Below are positions 23,834 to 35,800 of a DNA stretch of 64,000 nucleotides, piece by piece. The first letter of the stretch is position 1; every line of letters begins with the position of its first letter. Source of the DNA: Membranipora membranacea (lineage: Eukaryota > Bryozoa > Gymnolaemata > Cheilostomatida > Membraniporidae); contig OU612068.1 in NCBI GenBank assembly GCA_914767715.1, forward strand, positions 14,072,001 to 14,136,000, given 5' to 3'. A model generated the notes under the pieces. It was not told the origin of the DNA, did not search any database, and was given only the letters and a program-made list of their open reading frames with translations. The position numbers and the translations under genes were made by a program.

Positions 23834-25323
23834 TCACCGCCTTTGTCCTGTATGGGTGGCGGGTTTTTGCTTGATACCCAGCTCAACCAGACTTCTCCAT
23901 CTGCTCCGGTCTTCCACATCGCTGCTATCAAGATCCAGCCATCTGAGGTCCGCATTTATTGTATCACTCCATCTCTGCTTAGGGCGGCCTCTAGGTCTAT
24001 TGCCATCTATCTCCATCTCACATACTTTTCTGATGTCTTCCTGACTATCTCGCCTTTGAACATGTCCAAACAACTGCATTCTCTTTCTTCTCATCAGGTC
24101 TTTAATTGGCACCACTTTTGCTTCTTGTAAAATATCTTCGTTCCTCCTATGTTCCTCCAGGCTGATCCCAAGACAGTACCGGACCATGCGCATTTCGCAT
24201 GAGGCCATCTTATCTGACAGATGTCCCGTTATTGGCCATGTTTCGTTGCCATAGAGAAGGGTTGGTCGTATTGATGTTTTGTAGATTAGAACTTTCAGTT
24301 TGCATGGCATCTTTTTGCCACATAATACCCCTGTGAGCTCTCTCCATTTGTTCCATGCCTTCGATATCCTCAGCTCCATTTCTTTGCGGCATCCTCCCTC
24401 TTGATGAATAGTGGTCCCCAAGTATTTAAATTGAGAACACTTAGGCAATGGAACCCTCTCCTCACTGTCATACTTCTTCAAATAGATGTCTCCTTGGTTT
24501 CCTTCAGGTTGTAGGTACTCTGTCTTCTTTCTACTTAGCTTGAGTCCGACACTCTCCATTTTCTCCCTCCAGATCTCTAACCTCCTCTCTAAGCACCCTC
24601 TATCTTCATCGCATAGAACCAGATCGTCGGCAAATAGCATTGCCCACGGTGGGTCCTCGTCAATGTCCTCCGTTATCACGTCCATGATTATTATGAAGAG
24701 CAACGGGCTCAGCGCAGATCCTTGGTGTAGTCCGACTCCTATGTGGATTCTTTCTGTATTGCCAGAGTTAGTTTTTACTTCAGTCGTACAGTTTTCATAC
24801 ATGTCCATTATGATTTTTATATAGGACTCTGGAACTTGTCGCTTTCTCATGCAGAACCAAATCAGCTCCCTCGGGATAGTGTCGTATGCTTTTTCAAGAT
24901 CTACGAACACCATGTGCAGGTCTCTGTTTCGTTCTCTGAATTTTTCTTGGAGAATTCTGAGGCAGAACTTTGGCTCTGTTGTAGACTTGCCTTTCTGAAA
25001 ACCATACTGATTTTCCTTGATTTTTACCAGTCCTCTTATTCTTTGCTCTATAGTCCTCTCAAGAAGCTTCAAACTGTGGCTCAGAAGCTTCATACCGCGA
25101 TAGTTTCCGCATTCCAAGGGGTCTCCTTTTTTTTCCTGATGTTATTCAAACATGCTGTCATCCATGATATCCCTCTCTCTTTGAGCAGTTTCACAACCTC
25201 TATTGGTAGTTGGTCGGGTCCTGTGGCTTTGTGTGCTTTCATCTTCTCTAGCTGGATCTTGACTTCTGTTTCAATATGAAAATGTTGCAGATCATTGAGA
25301 GACCACAACAAACGCACAAGCAC
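23834..25323 (-). mobile_element. RTE-like LINE, reverse-transcriptase region, 5' truncated
   Basis: A 427-codon uninterrupted frame (25117-23834) encodes RT with FVDLEKAYD (residues 71-79), the GLHQGSALSPLLF block and FADD (162-165), followed by the thumb and a C-terminal region typical of RTE-type pol (PRGRPKQRW). The preceding part of RT (HKATGPDQLPIEVVK, in 25323-25090) is in another frame, with a small deletion at the junction. The endonuclease is absent. The intact long frame suggests fairly recent insertion; the break and truncation make it dead on arrival. Clade assignment rests on remembered motif patterns. Confidence 0.85.
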
Positions 25324-25847
25324 TGCGATTCCAATGACCTTTGAGCTCGACCTAGGCCAAGCTTACTGGATGTTTAAATCATGGAACCCACGAATAACAT
25401 TGTGCTCAGTGAAAAAGCTGAATACGTAGTTCTTATTGCAATCAGGGTAAACTGGCCTAGCCTAAGCCTAGCCTAGGCTAAGATCCAAGTTCTAGTAACC
25501 AGGGCACTCGAGTTCAAACTTAAGCATTTTTGTTAATCCTTCATTCTTTTGTTGACATGGTCTGATTTGTTTGATATGGACATTGATCAGTCAAAATAAT
25601 GTAATATGCAAAAAAAAAAACTAAACCGATGGCAGGTTGTTTTGGAGTTTCAGTTCGATATGGCAGAATGTCATCGTTTCCTGTATTTGATTCCGTTACT
25701 GAACGTGATAACATTGTTGAATCTTTGTTAAATCAGGCTATTGTTAGTTCACATTATTGTTAGCACAACTCCAAACAATGGTCTGACTTGCTCATAATGG
25801 AGTTGTGTTGACTTATTAGTCCACGCAGTCTGAAGACCTGAGTTAGA

Positions 25848-28800
25848 ATGGATGAGGACAAACCTAAGACTATCCTTGATCTTATTGAGGAATACAAAGG
25901 GTAAGTGAATGCCTCCACATATTACGCGCTGGAATAAGCGAATCTTCTTCAATCTTTAACTGTTTATGGTTTGTCCCTCATTGTTATTCTTTCCAACTTC
26001 CAGATAATAACATCTTTTTAAGAATAAGGGCTTAATACTATTCGGTATTATGTGATAACCTGTTAACTGGAGCATTGGCTCTTTTGACAGAACCATATAG
26101 TATGAGGTTATGTTTCGTGATTTGGGTAGGACAAGGGTTGCAAGGGATTTAACATTTTAGGATATCCGCAAGTTCTATACCCTGTTTCTTTTAACCAAAT
26201 CACCTTTTGTAAACAGAGAGATAGAGTTTCCAGAACCCGATCCACCAGACACAGATATTGATGACATTCTGCGCAACAAGATGAGTTACGAGGAGAGGCT
26301 TCTCCGCTCCAGTAAACTGTTCTTTGCGAGTCAGAATCTTAAAGCTGGAATGGTCTACAAGGTGAAAGATGTCTAAATTTCCCGGAAATGTCAATATGTG
26401 GGTGGTTTTGAAGATTGTAAGATCGAATATTCTTTCTATGGAGCTCTTTCATGTAGCGTTGTAGGGATTGTGGCATTCCTTTCTATTTGGGACAGCTGTC
26501 AAGCTGAAAGTTATTCTGAATTTATTCATTTTTTAGACACGCTCATGTAACCTGGCAGAGTTCCACCTATTGAGATCAAAGAATCACCTGCTGAACCTGG
26601 AGAGATCTGTGTTTCTGTCTCAGCAGGAAAGAGAAAGAAGAAAACTCCATAAAAGCCTGGTGAGCTTTGAACATGAAAAACAGGTAATATATTTCAGCAG
26701 ATTTAGCCGATTTCAGCTACATAGTGCATAGCTCTCGAGGTGACTATTGTTATTGGTCTCCAGAACAGTGATGATTTGGTCATCAGATTTTGCGGATTGA
26801 TTACCTTAAATGGTGAACATAAGCAGACGTTTCCAACTTGAAATTTTGTGATGTTTAAAGCTCCTTTCCTTTAATTTTGAGGACTCAACTTGTGGCAATT
26901 GGAATTTGCAGTGTCCTGCCACCAACAAGGAGTGATTAAATGCATGAATCCATAGAGTTCTTATATATTCTATAGAGTATATTATAACTCTATGGATGAA
27001 TCCTACTATTACCGCACAATTCAAACAGAAGAGGCAACTACAACAAATTTCGCGCAGCAAACAGTGTCTCATAATTTTCGTTTACCAGCAGTTTTTTCTC
27101 TCTGTGACAATTGAACTGTCTTTTACATCCACCAACAGGCAAGTTACGTCGAGCTACTGAATGACCTGGATCAGTTAAAGTTGCTTGGTAAAGATATACA
27201 AATGAATGAGAATGAGGTTAGAGAAAGACTTGGTCACTATGTGAAGAGTGTACGGAGCGCCAGGTGGCCAAAAGCTGACAACACAGTATGTCTTTCATAA
27301 ATGTTGGAATTACTTTTGCTTACCAAATGACAAAGTTGTTAGATTGGTTGGGTTTATTATAAATATTTCAATTATTATTTTCCCTTAATTGTCAACCGAT
27401 GTCTAGTTTGCAAACCCTCCTGCCTCTATATTTATTGAAAGCTAACATATTTGAACAATAATTTCAAAATTGCAAACCACAGAATACTATGTTGATAAAT
27501 CAGCCGGATTAATATTTCAGGTTGTTGAATCTGGTGATGAGGCAAGACCAGTACCGTCAACATTACAGAGCACAGCATCTGGTATCAGTAACAGGTCACC
27601 TAAGGATGACAATCTCACATTACCTAAACTGTACAAGCACATATCCAGTCTGTCGTTCATTCAAAAGTACGGATCCAGTTATGAGAGGAGGAGGGAGCTT
27701 ATCAAAGCAGAACAGCAGCATCTCACTACTGGACGGTCCACACCAGTAGGTTTAATTTATTTAATTCAATTAAAAATTTTTTTTTAAAGATCCTCTCTCC
27801 GGAAACATATGCACACAATAAAATTTTTACTGATGCATAATATTGTTAAAAAGAAAAGCAAAAAGAAAAAATAAATTAATGAACATAAAAAAATCAATAC
27901 TGACTGTCTATGTGTAACTTGGGTGACCGGAGTTTCAGCAGATTTGATCACAGCAGACATAATGAGTTTGGATGTAGTCACATCTGCTTTATTAGACCAA
28001 GGAGTTAGAGACTCCTTCATTAGACAGTGATGATCTAGGTTTTGTCATATTCATGGTGTATGCTTAGCTGTGCCTTGTACAAGTTTGATATGACAGAATA
28101 TATTATGTGGTGTCTCCTGCATATGATGACCGAAGGCAATGTGAATTGAATCAGAGCTTTACAGAAGAAGTTTGCTCCTGAGTTTTCTTCCCTCGCTAAA
28201 TGATCGGACAACCCCAAACCCCTTATGGGAATGTTTACGTACTAAGCAAGGAGAAGCGTTATGAACTTCTTCTCGAAATGTTTCTAGTACCATTGCAATA
28301 CGTTTCAATATTTGCAGAGCTTAGCTCAGATACGGATCAGCAGTCAGCATAAGGATTTAGACGATAAATCTCGTCATGGCAGCCTACCAAAGCTGCCACG
28401 TACCGGCAGAACAAGAGGCGCTAGGGCACCTCTGCTTGATGAAGTGGGAAGATGGAATTCAGAGGTGAGACCATGCAGGGGGGTTACACTCATTTCTAAG
28501 GCCTGTGGTCAGATCGAAGGCACATTGTCCATCGTATATTGTGCCTCAAGCCCACCACAGCAAACAACTTTTAAGTATGTCAAGATTTTCTCACTTGATG
28601 ATGGACTACTAATTGTTTTTCTTTTATTGAGGCATTAAAATAAGGAAATACGTAATTTTAAAGATAAATTGGGAAGAGTATATTAGCGTAATTCTGGTGT
28701 TCCCATTTACAAATAAAATATAGTGTAAGATATACTTTGATCTGTTAGAATGCTCACTTTGAGCTTATTTTATTCACTTCTCTTTCAGTATGAGTTTGAA

Positions 28801-28929
28801 GGGGGCTCAGAAAATGAGAGGCATGACTCCGAGGAACCAATCATACATCGCAAACTAGTAAATGCAGCAAACAGTCCAGCTATGTCACTAGGATCAGGAC
28901 ATTGTGTCACATTTGCAGACAACATATAA
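25848..28929 (+). CDS. Coiled-coil/charged protein, seven exons, unrecognised
   Basis: Exons are 25848-25900, 26217-26361, 26537-26683, 27139-27285, 27521-27745, 28318-28464 and 28789-28929; only the first intron is phase 2, the rest phase 0, and all borders are GT/AG. The product is 334 residues. Exon 1 is acidic (MDEDKPKTILDLIEEYKG). Exons 3-4 are rich in Glu, Lys, Arg and Leu with heptad-like spacing (LSQQERERRKLHKSLVSFEH, then LLNDLDQLKLLGKDIQ), which suggests coiled coil. Exon 6 is basic and Gly/Arg-rich. No membrane span, signal peptide or catalytic motif is seen. I do not recognise the family; a cytoskeletal or ciliary role would be a guess. Its 3' end faces the TPR gene. AATAAA lies at 29033-29038. 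Confidence 0.8.
26951..26994. mobile_element. 44-bp palindromic micro-element
   Basis: Ends are CATAGAGTT and AACTCTATG, with an AT-rich imperfectly paired centre. Flanks are CATGAATC and GATGAATC (7/8), or ATGAATCC on both sides if the border is moved by one base. It lies in intron 3 of the coiled-coil gene. Confidence 0.65.
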
Positions 28930-29032
28930 TGCCTCCGAAATACGAAAAAAAAAAACGGTTATATTATGACGATTAGCATGTCTCAAATGTATATTTTTAA
29001 ACTGATTTGGATATATTGCGATTTTATGTAAG

Positions 29033-29038
29033 AATAAA
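29033..29038 (+). promoter_or_regulatory. Polyadenylation signal AATAAA of the coiled-coil gene
   Basis: Canonical hexamer 103 bases after the stop codon and about 200 bases before the convergent TPR gene ends. Confidence 0.6.
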
Positions 29039-29242
29039 TCATAATTGTGTGTTCAATGCAGGCTTTTCTTCTCTGTTCCAGTTTGAAAAACCAAATGAAT
29101 ATATTTACATATCAACTTGGGTTGTATAGATAGAAATAAACACTCATTTGAGGAAAGGTGAATTTGCAACTGTCAAAAAAAAGTTACCACACAGATTTTC
29201 AACAACAAAACATAAATTCTGGATCTCGTGACAGTATAAAAG

Positions 29243-31540
29243 CTATCTGCCCTCAATTCTGTGTATGATCTTAAGTGTTGACATCACTTTGTGATGCTCC
29301 TCCCCAAAAAACGACCTCCAAATTTTCAGAGCCCTGTTGAGGTAGTGAAGGGCCTTACCATATACACCTTTATCTTCGTATACTAACCCGATGTTCAGCA
29401 AAGAGTCAGCAGTGGACGTGTGGTTTTCCCCTAGTATTCCCAACTTGATTTCTAACGCTTTCGTATGTGTTGAGAGGGCTTTGTCTAATTTGCCCTTGTT
29501 TCTGTAGACAACACCAATGTTGTTGTAAGTGGAGGCCACATCAGGGTTGTTCTCTCCAATTATATCCAACGCGATAGCTAGAGATTTATTGAAATACTCA
29601 ATCGCTTTGTCTGGGTCTTCATTGTTTAGGTACAGTACAGCCATGTTGTTGTATGTGTCAGATACATCTAAATGATTTTCGCCTAAGATGTTCAACTTGA
29701 TAGTTAGAGACTTGTTGTAATATTCAAGGGCTTCATCTGATTCTCCATCATCCTCAAGCAATATAGCAATGTTATTGTAGCTGGCTGCTACCTCCGGGTG
29801 GTTTTCACCCAAAATCTTCTGCCTGATAGTAAGTGATTTTCGGTAATAGTTCAAAGCTTCTTCAGTCCTGCCTTGGTCACTGTATACATTAGCAATATTA
29901 TTGTATGCAAGAGCAACCTCCTCACTATTCTCGCCTTGTAAATTCAGTTTTATTGACAGAGATTTTTGGTAATATTCTAGCGCTTTTTCACGCATGCTTT
30001 GTCTGTTATACACATTACCAATGTTATTGTATGTAGTAGCCACATCTATATGGTTTTCACTTAGAGTTTTTAGCTCAATCTGTAACGATTTAGTGTAGTA
30101 TTGCAGTGCATCGTTAAGGTATCCAAACTGCTTCATAACAGTGGCGCAGTGCCCAATGAGCGCATAGTCCTCACCTCCATTGTCGGCTAAGGATTTCACT
30201 TGGTCTACATACCATTTTCTTAACCCGTCTTTGACTTGTTTGTTCACATGTGAGAAGCCTCCATGTGACTCCCTGATGACTTGGAAAATCATTTCTCTGT
30301 CGGATTCACTTTTAGCCTCAGCTTTTTCAGCCTGTATGTCTCTTAGTGCCTCGCTTACGCAGTCAGGATCATCAAGAACAGCAGAACCTAGTTCTTTGAT
30401 ATCATTGTTTGGTAGATTGACAGAAAATGACACATCGGACTCCTCTAGAGCGTTGTAAATTTCAAAGAGGCACCAGGCCCGCTTGATAGGTATAGGATTA
30501 TTCCAGGGTGATAGTACAAGCAGAACCTCTCCAATACTTGTTACACTATTTCGGAAAGTCGAGCTGAACCAGTCGAAATCTTTATTGGCTATTTCATTCT
30601 GATTGTTCGTGAAGAGATCAAACCAGAAATATGCGTTTGGATGGCGCTTTGCGTATTGCTCTAGCACATCTACAACAACATCGTAAAAGACATATTTCCA
30701 GGCATGTGAGACGAATACTGTAGCTGGGGCAGTAAGAGGCTGGCCTGTTAGATCATCGCGAATATCTGTATACAGCTGTAGGTAAGAGCAGTGTGAAGCT
30801 TTGGTCTCAGGTTTTACAAATGCCGAGTTGATTTGAGACGTTGTCAGCTGGTCTGATTTGGCTTGTGGATGGTCAGCTATAAACTTTCGAATAGCAGAGA
30901 TGTGAAGACCCAGCGGTTTAGGACCTGAAATCAGAAATATATATATATACGTTTTGGGCCTATTATGATATTATCAATAAATGGTATGCCTGTTCAGAAG
31001 GTAGTGGTAGTCTCACTGCGCTAGCAGTCTGCCTTCTTCTTCGAAACCAATTTTGGAAGGAACGAAAACAGATTTCTCAACTGAGAGCGTTTCGAAGACG
31101 ATGGACAATTACAGTTCGGAGTCATTGCTACTTCGAACTGTAATGTGAGATTTTACACTACTAGATACAAAAATGTGAATTTTGGACTATACATAATAGG
31201 CCCTATACTAGCCTGTCTTGACAAGCTTTGTCAAGACAGGCTAGCCCTACACTACAGACAGTGATTCTTGGTACTGTAGTAGCACAATGAGAGGGAGCTA
31301 ACTGCGTTGAGAACATCAAGCTATGTTGAGTTAAGGTATAGGATTGAAACATTAAGTTGGCCCGGCAATCGGCGTTGACACCAGTTCTTGTGCACGTATG
31401 CTGATTGGCAGACGCCAAAATCAGTAAAAAATATCTGAAATAATGAACAGCAAAACCGCCATAAGCTCATAAACCATACCTGCATTTTTGTGGGTTTTCA
31501 CAGGTCGACTGGCACCCGATGAACTTGGTCCGCATCCCAT
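29243..31540 (-). CDS. TIR-like domain + seven TPRs, predicted N-myristoylated
   Basis: Exon 1 (31540-31480) encodes MGCGPSSSG and following; exon 2 (30924-29243) the rest, for 580 residues. The MGC-x-x-S start fits N-myristoylation with nearby palmitoylation. Residues 88-100 read ATVFVSHAWKYVF, like the first strand of a TIR fold; residues 147-159 are hydrophobic (SIGEVLLVLSPW); residues 169-176 are RAWCLFEI, resembling the TIR WC-x-x-E segment whose Glu is catalytic in NADase TIRs. From about residue 275 to 568 there are seven 42-residue TPRs with the TYNNIG, KALEYY and ILGENH signatures of kinesin-light-chain and nephrocystin-3 TPRs. A linker rich in Lys/Glu separates the two. By analogy this could be a membrane-bound sensor or signalling enzyme; catalysis is inference. 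The repeats are nearly uniform, suggesting recent expansion or homogenisation. The intron holds a perfect palindrome at 31208-31244. Confidence 0.85.
31208..31244. mobile_element. 37-bp perfect palindrome in the TIR-TPR gene intron
   Basis: The arm CTAGCCTGTCTTGACAA and its exact complement flank a 3-base centre. The flanks CCCTATA and CCCTACA match at 6 of 7 positions, which suggests a decayed target duplication. End sequence differs from the CATAG family. Confidence 0.55.
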
Positions 31541-33246
31541 ATCAGTCTTGTAGCTCCCGCTGCAGTGTTTTCAACTAGCCAAAATGTTTATTAACATGCA
31601 TTGGTTTCATTTGTTCTCTTTATACATGTATCAGCAATATTAGTATGAAGCACAAGTTCGGTGTAAGTAGGCCTATACTTATTATTTGTGTGATAATGTT
31701 GTAGTGTTGCTAAGAGACAAGGGAAATCAATAAAATGTTTTCTATTGTATTTAGATCAGGGAAATCGGAAATCTTACAAATACATGATAAGGGCAGTTAT
31801 AATTCAGTAATCCTAAATGTTTTAAGTCATGGAGACGGACATTCTAAGCATAATTAATGGTATTTAAAGTGGATTCAACAATATAGGCGGCATGGCTCTC
31901 ATCAAACATAGTGTTTTCGGTAGATAAATATTCATGCTATCAAAAAAAGAGTGGCAGTTTTGGAATCAGCATGAAAAGCTAATTGTGGCAGCATATCGTA
32001 AAAGGTTTCCAACAAGGTTTTTATAACCATCCTGAGTTTTCACACTCTGATCGTTTGACAATTAAAATTCATAGTCAGTTGGCTCAGTTGTATCAACAAG
32101 AATTTTATAGAGCACGTCTGTCAGTTAGGGTAGTGTTTGTACTTTCTTTGAATCCAAACTGTTTGTCTGCTAAAGTTTCAAAGACATCTGTGTGAGTAAT
32201 AACTGTTGGAATTTGTATTCTCCAACTTTAGGATTTCTCGGATATAAGCTTGGCAAAGACACATGCACAACACATTTAGATACCACAAATATGAACGTCA
32301 CTTAGTAATGTCTGTTTGTAGGCAACAGCTTTGTTAAACTAATGCAAGTAGACAAATGCAAGTAGTCGGCAGGCATGGTTTGGAGTTGCACTTTCTCCGT
32401 GTTGGTCAAGGAGGACCTCTCAAAACTGCCCAGTCGTGAACATAAAACTATAAACCAACGGCACAACATTTAGAAAGTTGTGCAGTGGAATGGTTAATTT
32501 AAAAAAAAACTCATATTCATGCTTTGTGACAGTTCATCTGTGTCTAAGCAACTCCGGTAATACTATAATACATTGATAGAGAATTATTTTAGGGAGTACG
32601 CCAAAAGCCATAGACTTATATAATATCATGATGTCCATGGGTAAAACTTGCTCCTGCAAAGAGCTATACCATACAGGAGGGCTCTTTTATCTGCATGCAG
32701 TTGCACGATGTTGTTGTACATACAGAAAACCTCCTTTATTTAAGTCCTGTTCCGAAGGGACTATGTGATCAGTCGAAGTGTTTATGTAATAGTGACACAG
32801 TCAACGGATTGTTGTAATAGCATACATATTTCTATATCTAAGCTCCATACTACTTCCTATTGAAAGCTAGCCTCTATCTAAAGCACTGGTAGTGACCAAT
32901 ACTCTGTACAAGACAAATACTCCTCTCTCCCTAACTGTTACATACTTGTCAATGCAAAGGCTGTTTGTTAGGACGGCTTTTTCTACCATTCTCTTCTCCA
33001 TCCTGACAATTGGACACAATAAAAACTATTGCTGCAGCCAAGTCACGTAGTAAACAAATGAATTTAGAGAAGATAACTCCCATTAAGACGCTAGATTTAG
33101 AAAATATCTTTGGAGAATAACTTCAAACATTTTTTTAAACATGTAAAGACATTGTGCAAAAACAGGTCACATTGTACTGTCAGGTCTCCTCATTTTCGGA
33201 CAAGTTCAGCTGTCAGTTTGCTTGTTGAACAAAATTCTCTGTTAAA
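31541..33246. other. Upstream of the TIR-TPR gene, nothing recognised
   Basis: AT-rich sequence with only short open frames; should contain the promoter of the TIR-TPR gene. At 32607-32637 a decayed CATAG...CCATG near-palindrome is present without a matching duplication. Confidence 0.45.
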
Positions 33247-33488
33247 ATCTCAAGGTTCAGGCACTCACTCACCACATCCCATAGAATGGGCGTTGATATA
33301 AGGGGTGCAAATTTGCTCTTAGTTTGTAGGCAAGTCAGAACACACCTTGTGGTCCAACAGTCCCCAATAGTCGGTGGACTGCTGTGAGATTCGAACACAC
33401 GACCTTCAACACCTGTATGCTGTAGACCAGCGCTCTAACCAACTTAGGTGTTGAGACAGGTTATAACCAACTGAGCCACTACCTCCTA
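33247..33488 (-). repeat. tRNA-derived SINE, family A
   Basis: On the minus strand a tRNA-like head (GGCTCAGTTGGTTATAAC, then a second TTGGTTAGAGCGCTGGTCTA and a B box GTGTTCGAATCTC) is followed by a shared body (ACCACAAGGTGTGTTCTGAC) and tail. The head appears partly duplicated. A second copy lies at 35110-35262. Confidence 0.7.
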
Positions 33489-33757
33489 CTGTGTCTGGTT
33501 TTATATCACTGAATACAATCTATTATGAACAGCTGGTATCGACTCCTTCACCATCACCACAAATCAACTCATTGATGCTCAGCATTTTTCTTCAATACAT
33601 TTTTATTTCCTTCAAAATGATTACAACAGTCAATAAAATGTATTAAAGAAAAAATATCTTTCTTGATGGTTGGTATTGCTTATTTAGAGAGGTGAAAGTT
33701 ATGTCAGAAAGACCAGGATAGCTTCCATATCACAAAAATTACTTTTATGCCTCGCAC

Positions 33758-34456
33758 CTAGGGGCAAGAAACAGTATTTGTACAGCATTCAGGGTACACA
33801 TCACCTTTTGGCTTCACAACACAACCATCTGCTACCTGTTCTGGGTCAAGAGGGATATTCTCTGCCACGCAGCTGCAAAAAAACAGGAGCGCAAATAATA
33901 TTCTGTGAAACTCATGAGGTCAAAGTTATTTCCAAGGAAATCACAACACCTTGGGTCCTTTCGAAAAGGGGCAAATAATCTTATAAACCTGTATTAGGGA
34001 TCGCGTTGATGAAGTGTGGAATTTTGACCAAAGATAACTAAGGATATCATTTACCTACCGCTTAGTAATCAGTAACAGACTTACCCATTGCCACTATAAA
34101 ATGGTGCTGAACTGCATTTATAGACCTCACATTTGGTCTCAGAATTCCATGTGTATCCTTTTCCATTATTTTTGCAATCTAAAACAGAGTTTATAAACAC
34201 CTATATATAGTTTATCGGTTGCACACGCTACAATAATTGCAATACGCAAACAACAACGTCACTTATATTATTGATATTAGTATTACCATATAAAAATATA
34301 CAATTATATAATAATATATAGCAATATATAACAATATTACACTAATATTACAGAATACTTACTTGGATGATTCATATCCATAAAGCCGTACCTGCTGGAC
34401 TGTCCAGCAGCAGCCATAACACATAGCAGAATTATACCAAAAACAATCGACCTCAT
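33758..34456 (-). CDS. Secreted single-VWC (SVWC) peptide, gene 2
   Basis: Exons are 34456-34363, 34178-34085 and 33872-33758, with phases 1 and 2 exactly as in SVWC gene 1; the product is 100 residues. Exon 1 encodes a signal peptide. The mature part has eight cysteines spaced C-x14-C-x4-C-x11-C-x15-C-x11-CC-x5-C and ends in GDVYPECC...SCP, the usual close of the SVWC domain. Three of the spacings (x4, x15, x5) equal those of gene 1, but sequence identity outside cysteines is low, so the duplication is old. The two genes lie 26 kb apart on opposite strands. Sequence starting 22 bases upstream of the ATG is duplicated at 36078-36604 without the coding part. Confidence 0.87.
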
Positions 34457-34477
34457 ATTGAGAAAGTTATGCAGCAG

Positions 34478-34971
34478 TATGGTAGGTGCGAAGTTGAATG
34501 GTGTTATTGTAGTTGAACTAGGTAATTAATAGCGACGCTATTCATGCCTTCTTACACCCTCCTTCCGCTAAGTGGCAGAGAATTATTTTATATAGCTGCG
34601 TATCAGGACGCTGCACTAGAGGGAACCAGGAGGACATTTCTCTTTATCAGTAGTAAATGAATGAACACTTTATATATGCATACTGTTTTGCCTTAAATTT
34701 GCTCAAAAACCATAGTTTGAAAATTTTTTGAGCCAACTTTTGTGACAATATCACTCCGCCAACAGTGAAGAAAATATATATATTACACCGATCAGTGTCA
34801 ACAGAAACCGGTAATATTGTAATATAATGGTAAAGAAATACCTTTGACAATTCTTTGAAAGAGATGATGTAATAATCTGGACTTGACAAATCTACCCAGC
34901 ATGTAGTTGAGAATTCCTCATTAGAATGTTGGTATGTGGGTTTGAAGTCTAAAACCATGAATTTCAACTTA
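34478..34971. repeat. Duplicated 5' flank of SVWC gene 2 (source copy)
   Basis: Positions 34478-34971 match 36078-36604 along most of their length, beginning with GTATGGTAGG(T)..CGAAGTTGAATGGTG. The segment begins just upstream of the SVWC-2 start codon, so it should include its promoter. Confidence 0.75.
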
Positions 34972-35109
34972 CTCCAAATAATGAATAACAGCTTGCTAAT
35001 TAAATTCAAAAATTTCGATGTCTTGTCACACGCCACATCCAGAAGCATGGGCGGCGAAATTAGTTGCCTTAGTGGCGAGGCCTCAATATCTGCGCTAGGT
35101 TGCTCTCTG

Positions 35110-35262
35110 TTTACAGGCAGGTCGAAACGTACCTAGGGGCCAACCAAACTCAAGTAGTCGATGGACTGCAGTAGGATTCGTACCCACAACCTTCAACGTT
35201 TACATGTTAAAGGTACGGCGCTCTAACCATCTTAGCCACACCCTAGTACTTAGCTCCATCAA
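35110..35262 (-). repeat. tRNA-derived SINE, family A
   Basis: On the minus strand GGTGTGGCTAAGATGGTTAG and GGGTACGAATCC mark the A- and B-box regions; the tail shares the body found at 33247-33488. A plus-strand family-B SINE follows directly. Confidence 0.65.
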
Positions 35263-35289
35263 ACAATTACTTTTTTTGGATATGAGATG

Positions 35290-35800
35290 GGACAAGCGGT
35301 TGGTTAGCATGATAGTTAATCACTTCCAGTCAAATTTCGCCCCTGGCAGAAGTCCTGGGTTTGAGTCCCACTGGGGGCATTTCAGATCAATTGTTCCGGC
35401 ACCAACTAACCCAGTATGTGTTATTTATTATATAATATTATATAATATAAATATTATTATTACATAATATAATTATCATATAATATATCCACCCAGCATG
35501 TCAATATGGGAATGTGGATGCATGCATTAATTGGCTTTGAAGTCTGAAACCATGAATTTCAGCTAAGCCGTATCAATCAAGCTTCTTAGTACTGTTTATA
35601 TGTATTTGTTTATTGATATTTTAGAAAATTAAGTGCCTAATGGGGGATGATAACAACATTAACATGGCGACTGGAAGTGTACAGTAAATACTAGTTCCTG
35701 GGCAGGTTTTTGAGAATTAAACGCAAAACAGCAAATTTTGTGGGATAAGAAATTGCCGAAAGAGGCTATGAAGTTTTATTAGGCAATGCTGTTGAAATAC
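35290..35800 (+). repeat. tRNA-derived SINE, family B, with long body
   Basis: The head TTGGTTAGCATGATAGTTAA and the B-box-like GGGTTTGAGTCCCACT are followed by TTCCGGCACCAACTAACCC, an AT tract, and a body containing CCCAGCATGT and TGAAGTCTGAAACCATGAAT. The same order recurs at 62787-63300, and body-only copies lie at 34895-34971, 36537-36604 and 36620-37460. Confidence 0.6.

Noticed and set aside
23808-25279. Plus-strand open frames with hydrophobic stretches
   Set aside because: Antisense shadows of the LINE reverse transcriptase.
32607-32637. Another CATAG...CCATG near-palindrome
   Set aside because: Arms pair poorly and flanking 8-mers do not match; at best a very old copy.
33400-33488. 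Candidate true tRNA gene
   Set aside because: Head region is duplicated and arms do not form a proper cloverleaf; the attached body recurs elsewhere, so it is a SINE.
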